Below are positions 58,064-64,000 of a DNA stretch of 64,000 nt, in pieces (the stretch's first letter is position 1; the number at the start of each line of letters is the position of its first letter). A model generated the notes under the pieces. It was not told where the DNA came from, ran no database searches, and saw only the letters and a list, made by a program, of their open reading frames with translations. The stretch lies in assembly GCA_035547835.1 (NCBI GenBank), contig DASZTW010000018.1, forward strand, positions 1 to 64,000, read 5' to 3'. The stretch is from Acidimicrobiales bacterium (GTDB lineage Bacteria > Actinomycetota > Acidimicrobiia > Acidimicrobiales > Iamiaceae). The position numbers were made by a program, and so were the translations under genes.

Positions 58064-58897
58064 ATGGGTAAGGCGTCTTCCGCCAAGAAGGTGGCCCGCA
58101 TCACGCAGGGGAAGAAGCCCTCGGGTGGCGCGCGTCGTGCGAAATGGGGCTTCCCGGCAGTGATCGGCACGATCCTCGTGCTGGGCGTGATCAGCATCGT
58201 CTTGTTGAAGGGCTCGCAGCCCAGCGACTTCCCCAAAGCCGCCGATCTCACCAACCAGGCGAGCCCCGGCGGCGATCACATCCACGAGGCGTACGGCTTC
58301 AACATCTGCGGCAAGTGGCAGACCGCGCTCCCCGAGTTCGAGAGCCAGGTGGGCATCCACACCCACGGTGACGGCGTGATCCACATCCACCCGTACAGCA
58401 TCACGGTGCAGGGCAAGCACGCGCAGCTCAAGGTGTTCCTGAGCGGCGCCGGTGTCCGCCTGTCGAACAAGGCGCTGGTGATCCCCAAGAACTCGGTGGG
58501 CGATGGCGCCAACGTGAAGGTGCCCGGCACCTGCCCCGGCGGCAAGAAGGCCGTGCTGCGCGTGGCCGAGTGGAAGCACGCCACCAAGAACAACAAGGCC
58601 GTCACCACCCCGCCCGACAAGATCTACACCAGCGGCTTCGGCAACATCTGGCTCGGCCACAACGGCGGCGCGCTCACGATCTTCTACGGCCCCGCCGACG
58701 CCAAGATCCCGCTGCCCAACTACGACAACTCGATCCACTACCTGATTCAGGCAGAGGGTGGCAACGACCAGACGGTCACGCCGGGATCGTCCACGCCGAG
58801 CACCACCGTCGGCTCCGGCACCACGGCGGCCACCACCGCCACCACCACACCCTCCACTTCCGCGGGCTCGTCGACGACGGCGGCTGCGGGCGGATGA
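58064..58897 (+). CDS. Membrane-anchored histidine-rich extracytoplasmic protein, unknown function
   Basis: I do not recognise the family. The 277-residue protein has a basic leader of about 28 residues, a single membrane helix (about 30-48) and an extracytoplasmic domain. That domain holds a striking His cluster: GGDHIHEAYGFNICG and then IHTHGDGVIHIHPY. Two cysteines (ICGKW and GTCPGGK) could form a disulfide. The tail after about 240 is a Thr/Ser/Ala stretch. Metal binding is an inference from the His spacing. It has its own promoter and overlaps the following nucleotidyltransferase (ATGA). Confidence 0.75.
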   Translation: MGKASSAKKVARITQGKKPSGGARRAKWGFPAVIGTILVLGVISIVLLKGSQPSDFPKAADLTNQASPGGDHIHEAYGFNICGKWQTALPEFESQVGIHTHGDGVIHIHPYSITVQGKHAQLKVFLSGAGVRLSNKALVIPKNSVGDGANVKVPGTCPGGKKAVLRVAEWKHATKNNKAVTTPPDKIYTSGFGNIWLGHNGGALTIFYGPADAKIPLPNYDNSIHYLIQAEGGNDQTVTPGSSTPSTTVGSGTTAATTATTTPSTSAGSSTTAAAGG

Positions 58898-59898
58898 GGG
58901 CGGTCGTCCTCGTCGGCGGGTTCGGCACGCGGCTGCGCCCGCTCACCCTCGACGCCCCCAAGCAGATGCTGCCGGTGGTGAACCGGCCCATGATCGAGCA
59001 TGTCCTGGAGCATCTGGCGGGTCACGGTATCGACGACGCGGTCTTGTCGCTCGGCTACCGCCCCGATCACTTCCAGGCCGCCTATCCCGACGGGGTCTGT
59101 GCCGGAGTGAGCCTTCACTACGCAGTGGAGCCCGAGCCGCTCGACACCGCGGGCGCGATCCGCTTCGCCGCCCTCGACGCCGGGATCGACCATCGCTTCG
59201 TGGTGGTCAATGGCGATGTGCTCACCGACCTCGATCTCGGCGCGCTGCTCGCGTTCCACGAAGAGCGTGGCGCGGAGGCCACCATCGCGCTGCACCGGGT
59301 GGAAGACCCGTCGAGGTTCGGCGTGGTGCCCACCGACGAGTCGGGCCGCGTGCTGGCGTTCGTCGAGAAGCCTCCCCGAGACGAGGCCCCGACCGATCTG
59401 ATCAACGCCGGCACGTACGTGTTCGAGCCGTCGATGATCGACCGGATCCCGGGCGGCCGGAAGGTCTCGGTGGAGCGTGAGACGTTCCCGCAAGTGGTGG
59501 CCGATGGCCGACTGTACGCGCTGGCCGATGAGAGTTACTGGCTCGACACCGGCACGCCTGCGCAGTACCTCGAGGCCCAACTCGACCTGCTCGACGGCGT
59601 GCGGGGCCGCGTGTGGGAAGGCGTGCAACCGGGCGCCGAGATCGACGGCGCTGCCACCGTCGAGCGTTCGGTCGTGGGTCGGGGAGCGTCGGTGGGCGAG
59701 GGCGCCGTGCTGATCGACGCGATCGTGTTCCCCGGCGCAGTGATCGAGCCAGGCGCGCACGTCATCCGATCGATCGTCGGGCGCAACGCCACGGTCGGTG
59801 CCGGCGCCAGCCTCGACGAGGTGGCCGTCATCGGTGCGGGCGAGAAAGTCGCGCCGGGTGAGCAGCTGCGCGGCGTCCGCCGCCCGAGCCCCGACTGA
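58894..59898 (+). CDS. Sugar-1-phosphate nucleotidyltransferase
   Basis: A 334-residue enzyme resembling mannose-1-phosphate guanylyltransferase or a second glucose-1-phosphate thymidylyltransferase. VVLVGGFGTRLRPLT (substrate loop), VVNGDVLTDLDL, VEKPPRDEAPTDLINAG, and YWLDTGTPAQYLEAQ are visible. A beta-helix tail (from about 245) follows. VGGFGTRLRPLTL favours the mannose-1-phosphate guanylyltransferase group, which would supply GDP-mannose for the fucose branch (inference). It is coupled to the protein before it. Confidence 0.85.
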   Translation: MRAVVLVGGFGTRLRPLTLDAPKQMLPVVNRPMIEHVLEHLAGHGIDDAVLSLGYRPDHFQAAYPDGVCAGVSLHYAVEPEPLDTAGAIRFAALDAGIDHRFVVVNGDVLTDLDLGALLAFHEERGAEATIALHRVEDPSRFGVVPTDESGRVLAFVEKPPRDEAPTDLINAGTYVFEPSMIDRIPGGRKVSVERETFPQVVADGRLYALADESYWLDTGTPAQYLEAQLDLLDGVRGRVWEGVQPGAEIDGAATVERSVVGRGASVGEGAVLIDAIVFPGAVIEPGAHVIRSIVGRNATVGAGASLDEVAVIGAGEKVAPGEQLRGVRRPSPD

Positions 59899-59901
59899 CC
59901 G

Positions 59902-60849
59902 ATGCGGACCTTGGTGACGGGCGGAGCCGGGTTCATTGGATCGACTCTGGTCGACCGGCTCCTCGCCGAGGGCCACGCGGTCGACGTGGTCGACGACCTC
60001 TCCCGCGGCAGTCTCGCCAACCTCGCCGAGGCGCGCGCCGACCGGTCACACGAGGTCACGTTCCACCAGATCGACATCCGTGACCCCGGGGTCACCGCGT
60101 TGATCGCGCGCCGCCAGCCCGAGGTCGTCTTCCATCTCGCGGCGCAGGTCGATGTGCGCGTCTCGGTCGCCGACCCGGCGCTCGACGCGGCGATCAACGT
60201 GGTCGGCAGCCTGCAGGTGCTCGAGGGAGCACGGCAGGGCGGCGCCCGCAAAGTCGTGTTCGCCTCGAGCGGCGGCACGATCTACGGCGACGTGCCGGGT
60301 ACCGAGCTGCCGATCAAGGAGAGCCACGCGCAGCAGCCGGTCTCGCCGTACGGCGTCGCCAAGAAGGTGGTCACCGACTACCTGCACGTCTACCGGGACC
60401 TGTACCAGATCGAGTACACGTCGCTCGCGCTTGCCAACGTGTACGGCCCTCGGCAGGACCCCCACGGCGAGGCGGGCGTGGTGGCGATCTTCGCGGGACG
60501 GCTGCTGGGCGGTGAGCCGTGCACGATCTTCGGCGACGGGCGCCAGACCCGTGACTATGTCTACGTCGATGACGTGGTCGATGCGTTCGTGCGGGCCGCC
60601 GAGAAGGGCAGCGGCCTGGTGTTGAACATCGGCACGGGTGTGGAGACGTCGGTGGTCGACCTCTACCGGACGATGGCGGGACTGGCCGGCGTCGTTGGCG
60701 AGCCCGAGCACGCGCCGGCCCGACCGGGCGAACTCGAACGCTCCGCCCTCGACGCGTCACGTGCGGCGATCCATCTGGGGTGGGAGCCGTGGACCACGCT
60801 GCCCGAAGGATCGGCGGCGGTGCTGAGGTGGTTCCACGACCGATCCTGA
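59902..60849 (+). CDS. GalE-like NAD-dependent nucleotide-sugar epimerase
   Basis: Extended SDR of 315 residues. VTGGAGFIGSTLVDRLL, FHLAAQVDVRVSVADP, ASSGGTIYGDVP, catalytic YGVAKKVV, LANVYGPRQDP and YVYVDDVVDAF are typical of UDP-glucose 4-epimerases and related C4 epimerases. It follows the nucleotidyltransferase after three bases and ends the glycan locus. The exact sugar is not set by the sequence. Confidence 0.88.
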   Translation: MRTLVTGGAGFIGSTLVDRLLAEGHAVDVVDDLSRGSLANLAEARADRSHEVTFHQIDIRDPGVTALIARRQPEVVFHLAAQVDVRVSVADPALDAAINVVGSLQVLEGARQGGARKVVFASSGGTIYGDVPGTELPIKESHAQQPVSPYGVAKKVVTDYLHVYRDLYQIEYTSLALANVYGPRQDPHGEAGVVAIFAGRLLGGEPCTIFGDGRQTRDYVYVDDVVDAFVRAAEKGSGLVLNIGTGVETSVVDLYRTMAGLAGVVGEPEHAPARPGELERSALDASRAAIHLGWEPWTTLPEGSAAVLRWFHDRS

Positions 60850-60867
60850 CGTGCCGTCCGTCACGTC
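60848..60867. terminator. Hairpin at the end of the glycan locus
   Basis: GACGTG (60848-60853) pairs with CACGTC (60862-60867) around an 8-nt loop, in the short gap between the epimerase and the convergent TetR gene. Confidence 0.35.
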
Positions 60868-60890
60868 CGTTCGGGGCCGAGTGCTACAGT

Positions 60891-61514
60891 TCAACCCCTA
60901 TGTCGCAATGGCTCGGGGGAGGCGTGCGGGCTGAGCGCCGGCACGATCAGCGACGTCAACAGCGTCCGCAGATCGTCGAGCGCGGGCACGAACACCAAGC
61001 TGAACGCCATCCGCACGAGCCATTCGGCGGTCGCACTGGGGTCGACCTCGGCCAGGATGCCCCCGTCGATCGCCTGCTGCAGGGGAGGGGTCACCCGCTC
61101 GACCACCCAGGCGAGCAGCGCGGGCAGCTCGCTCGTGAGGCGGATCTGGAGGGTGTGGGGGTCGTCGCTGAGGATCTTCGCCAGCACGGGGTGCGCCCGG
61201 GCCGAGGTCACCACGTGCTCCACCGCATCCACCACGATGGCTGGCCCGTCCGGTGCGTCGGGCGACCAGGTCAGCGAGTTCAGCAGGCGCCAGGCCTCGC
61301 GGGCGGCGAGCTGGCGGGCCATGTCGTCGACGGTGCCCACCTGCCGGTACACGGTGGTGCGGTTCACGCCCAGCTCCCGAGCCACATCCTGCACGGTGGT
61401 GCGGAACAGCCCGTGGCGAGCGAAGCACGCCGCCGCGGCATCGAGGTAGCGGTCGAGCTCCGGCGGGGGTGGCGTCACGGCTGCATCGGCGAGGCCGCGC
61501 AAGTCGACCTCCAT
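60891..61514 (-). CDS. TetR-family regulator divergent from the YrbE/Mce genes
   Basis: A 207-residue regulator. The helix-turn-helix (ACFARHGLFRTTVQDVARELG, in part, then VNRTTVYRQVGTVDDMA) is followed by the helical effector domain. The start is taken at the ATG at 61514; a GTG at 61559 would add 15 residues. It is divergent from yrbE1A. In mycobacteria mce operons are often controlled by adjacent TetR or GntR regulators, so local control is likely. Confidence 0.9.
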   Translation of the reverse strand: MEVDLRGLADAAVTPPPPELDRYLDAAAACFARHGLFRTTVQDVARELGVNRTTVYRQVGTVDDMARQLAAREAWRLLNSLTWSPDAPDGPAIVVDAVEHVVTSARAHPVLAKILSDDPHTLQIRLTSELPALLAWVVERVTPPLQQAIDGGILAEVDPSATAEWLVRMAFSLVFVPALDDLRTLLTSLIVPALSPHASPEPLRHRG

Positions 61515-61636
61515 GACCCCCCGTGCCGCAGGACGGACCACCACTCGCCTTCCCACCAACCGGGCAAATTAGCACAAACCGACATATTCGTCGCCGTGTT
61601 GCACGCGGCGCGGCGCAGCCGTGCCGGGAGTCGCCC

Positions 61637-62410
61637 GTGCTGACAGCGAAGCTTCTGGGGATGCTCACCGAGCTGGGGGAGTTGTCGGCTCTCACGATCG
61701 AGGGGCTGCGGCGCTCGTGGGACGTGCGCATGTGGTGGCGCGAGTTCGTGGAGCAGTGCCTGTTCTTCGCCAAGGTCACCACCTTGCCGGTGATGGCCGT
61801 GGCGCTGCCGCTCGGCGCGACCGTGGCGCTCCAAGTCGGTTCGCTCACACGCCAACTCGGTGCCGAGTCCGTCACCGGCTCGGCGGTCATGTTGGGCATC
61901 GTCCAGCAAGCTGCACCCTTGGCCGCAGCGTTGCTGATCGCCGGCTCGGGCGGGTCCGCCATGGCGTCCGACATGGGCGCGCGCAACATCCGCGACGAGC
62001 TCAACGCCATGGAGGTCATGGCGGTCAACCCGGTGCACCGGCTGGTCACCCCGAGGCTGTGGGCGGCCGGGGTCATCGCGATGCTGCTCGTGCCGTTGGT
62101 GATCTTCGCCGGGGTCGGCGGCGGTTTCTTCTTCAACGTGATCATCCAGAAGGTCAGCCCCGGCGCGTACTTCTCCGGCGCGACGGCGCTGCTGCAGGTG
62201 GCCGACCTGCTGGTCGCCATGTTCAAGGCGTTCCTGTTCGGCATGGTGGCCGCGGCCGTCGCTTGTTACCGAGGCATGACCTGCGACCGCAGCCCTGCGG
62301 GCGTCGGCATCTCGGTCCGGCGCGCCGTGGTCCTCACCGTGCTGCTCGTGTTCGCCATCAACTACGTCATCACGAGCATCTACTACGTGTTCGTGCCGCA
62401 GAAGATCTGA
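61637..62410 (+). CDS. yrbE1A: YrbE-type MCE permease A
   Basis: Membrane permease of the MlaE family, the inner-membrane part of the MCE lipid-import ABC system. The protein has 257 residues from the GTG at 61637, with GGGAG eight bases upstream. GSGGSAMASDMGARNIRDEL (in part) and EVMAVNPVHRLVTPRLWA are the coupling-helix motifs that contact the ATPase. About five membrane helices are visible. The stop overlaps the yrbE1B start (TGATG). Confidence 0.93.
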   Translation: MLTAKLLGMLTELGELSALTIEGLRRSWDVRMWWREFVEQCLFFAKVTTLPVMAVALPLGATVALQVGSLTRQLGAESVTGSAVMLGIVQQAAPLAAALLIAGSGGSAMASDMGARNIRDELNAMEVMAVNPVHRLVTPRLWAAGVIAMLLVPLVIFAGVGGGFFFNVIIQKVSPGAYFSGATALLQVADLLVAMFKAFLFGMVAAAVACYRGMTCDRSPAGVGISVRRAVVLTVLLVFAINYVITSIYYVFVPQKI

Positions 62411-63268
62411 TGACGGCCGCGCTGCGCACCCGCGAGTCGGTGGTCCGGTCGGTCAGCCAGACCGCCACGGGGATCCTCGAGGGCGCGGGCGGCTTCGGCT
62501 CGTGGCTGTACTTCTGCGGGCGGGCGATCGGCCACACGCCGATGGCCGTGCGGCGCTTCCGCAAGGAGATCTGGCGCCACGTGTCGGACATCACGGTCGG
62601 CGTCGGGGCGTACGTGGTCGGCGGCGGCATGGTGTTCGTGGTGGCCGCGATGTCGCTGTTCGTCGGCGGCACCGTGGGACTCCAGGCGTTCAACGGCCTG
62701 CAGGCCATCGGCGCACAGTCGTTCACGGGACTGGTCGGCGCGTACGTCAACACCCGCGAGATCACCCCGGTGATCGCCGGCATCGCGTTGGCGGCGCAGG
62801 TCGGCTCGTCGTTCACCGCCGAGATCGGGGCGATGCGCATCAACGACGAGATCGACGCGCTCGATGTCATGGCCGTGCCGTCGCTGCCGTATCTGGTCTC
62901 GACCCGCCTGGTGGCGATCGTGGTCGCGCTGATCCCGCTGTACTTCGTGGCGCTGATCACGTCGTTCTTCGCGACCCGCCTGGTGACCACCACCTTCCTC
63001 GGGCTGTCGCCGGGCATCTACGACTACTACTTCCACCTCTACCTGCCACCGATCGACGTCCTGTACTCGACGTTGAAGGTCGTGGTGTTCGCGATCCTGA
63101 TCTCGCTCGTCCACACCTATTACGGCTACTACGTCGGACGGGCCGGCCGGGGTCGGCCGTGCAGTCGGCAAGGCGCTGCGCTCCACGATCGTGTGGCTGG
63201 TCATCGTCAACTTGTTGCTCTCCTACGTGTTCTGGGGCAACAACACCACCGTGAGCCTGACCGGCTGA
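62410..63268 (+). pseudogene. yrbE1B: YrbE-type MCE permease B with an apparent frameshift
   Basis: The reading frame from the ATG at 62410 encodes a normal YrbE1B up to TYYGYYVG. GSSFTAEIGAMRINDEIDAL is the conserved coupling motif. At 63136-63139 (GGAC) one base too many moves the true C-terminus (GPAGVGRAV, then LVIVNLLLSYVFWGNN) into the next frame, which stops at 63266-63268 directly over the mce ATG. With the extra base removed the protein would be 285 residues, the usual size. As written, the first frame runs on into mce without a stop. It may be a sequencing error or a real mutation. Confidence 0.85.
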
Positions 63269-64000
63269 TGCCCGACCAGCTCCCGCTCCGCATCCGCCTG
63301 GTGGTCGCCACCGCCGGCGCCGTGCTGCTCATCGGGCTCTCGTTCGTGTTCTTGCAGTACGGCCTCGGCTACTTCAAGGGTGGCTTCCAGTTGCACGCTC
63401 GGTTCACGAGCAGCGTGCAAGGCTTGTCCACGACGTCTGACGTGAAGATCCGCGGGGTCACCGTTGGTTCGGTCACCGGCATCCACCTCGGCGACGGCGG
63501 GGTGGTCGACGTCATCATGAAGCTGCACCCCGGCACCAAGGTGGCCGCCACCACGGTCGCCAGCATCGAGCCGCTGTCCGTCTTCGGCCCTGGCTACGTG
63601 AACCTCGAGCCGGGCGCCGACGAGGTGCACGGACCGTTCCTGCGCGACGGCGACCGTGTTCCTCACACGAAGACGTCCGCCGCGTTCACCGCCTTGGTGA
63701 GCCACGCCGGCACGGTGCTCGACGAGATCGACATCGACGACCTCCAGACCGTGATCCACACCGTGGCGCAAGGGATCACCGGCCTCGGCCCCACGTTCGG
63801 TGACCTGCTCGACAACACCTCGAAGCTCACCGACATCGTGTCGGCCCACGCCGACCAGATCCCCGGTTTCCTGGCCGACCTCAACGCGCTCACCCAGACG
63901 CTCGAGCAGCACGTCGGCTCCTTGCAGACCACCACCGGCGCGCTCAACAGCGTGCTCCCCGCCCTCAACGCGCGCGGCGACCAGCTCACCAGCGTCCTCG
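63268..64000 (+). CDS. mce: MCE-family lipid-transport protein (partial, runs off the window)
   Basis: The first 244 residues are visible. An N-terminal membrane helix (about 10-30, LVVATAGAVLLIGLSFVFLQ) is followed by the MCE/MlaD domain: FTSSVQGLSTTSDVKIRGVTVGSV with the conserved G-x-V-x-G turn (in part), and SIEPLSVFGPGYVNLEPG. A helical region begins after about residue 140. It forms hexameric tubes in the envelope that pass lipids or sterols to the YrbE permease (established for the family). The ATG overlaps the yrbE1B stop; more mce genes probably follow. Confidence 0.9.
   Translation, partial: MPDQLPLRIRLVVATAGAVLLIGLSFVFLQYGLGYFKGGFQLHARFTSSVQGLSTTSDVKIRGVTVGSVTGIHLGDGGVVDVIMKLHPGTKVAATTVASIEPLSVFGPGYVNLEPGADEVHGPFLRDGDRVPHTKTSAAFTALVSHAGTVLDEIDIDDLQTVIHTVAQGITGLGPTFGDLLDNTSKLTDIVSAHADQIPGFLADLNALTQTLEQHVGSLQTTTGALNSVLPALNARGDQLTSVL

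Overview
The window is very GC-rich, densely coded DNA from an actinobacterium. MCE/YrbE genes, an LCP-family protein, a zinc-less MoeZ-type ThiF, a Ku/LigD-polymerase pair, B12-dependent methylmalonyl-CoA mutase, and many genes that begin a few bases after a TANNNT -10 box (leaderless transcription) all fit. Class Acidimicrobiia is my best guess, but this is inference and no rRNA is present. I found no tRNA, rRNA or CRISPR array. No gene-free gap exceeds 300 bases.

Layout. 0-6 kb: lipoate block (lpd, 2-oxoacid dehydrogenase E2, a fused LipB-LipA) followed by an M24 peptidase. 6-10.4 kb: a membrane protein, then a divergent PspC/LiaF-like protein and a PspC-type histidine kinase with its LuxR-type regulator. 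10.4-13.2 kb: ku, ligD-polymerase and an aldo/keto reductase. 13.3-17.6 kb: metH (minus) with a structured leader, divergent from a PduO-type cobalamin adenosyltransferase. 17.7-20 kb: a hypothetical protein, a RibD/DHFR-like reductase and a sirtuin. 20-21.2 kb: a frameshifted IS110-family element. 21.4-28.4 kb: a rhodanese-ThiF protein, then an envelope-glycan group (GT2, methyltransferase, flippase-like protein, GT4, polytopic membrane protein). 28.6-44.1 kb: acyl-CoA, B12 and biotin metabolism (MeaB, methylmalonyl-CoA mutase, biotin carboxylase/BCCP, BirA, acyl-CoA dehydrogenase), interleaved with a phosphonate-monoester-hydrolase-like enzyme, a TetR/esterase pair, a flavoprotein reductase, an RDD protein and overlapping pabB/pabC.

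44.3-60.8 kb is a sugar-nucleotide and glycan locus: an LCP ligase, rmlA-rmlC-rmlB-rmlD (dTDP-rhamnose), an intein-containing UDP-glucose dehydrogenase followed by UDP-glucuronate decarboxylase (UDP-xylose), GDP-fucose synthase, three glycosyltransferases, a histidine-rich exported protein, a second nucleotidyltransferase and a GalE-like epimerase. Many genes in it overlap by 1-4 bases, indicating translational coupling. 60.9-64 kb: a TetR regulator divergent from yrbE1A, a frameshifted yrbE1B, and an mce gene that runs off the window.

The most unusual items are the UDP-glucose dehydrogenase intein, a pseudoknot-capable leader before metH, the LipB-LipA fusion, three copies of a 43-nt REP-like palindrome, and the regular placement of -10 boxes 6-9 nt from start codons on both strands. 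All calls come from reading the sequence; no database search was possible.
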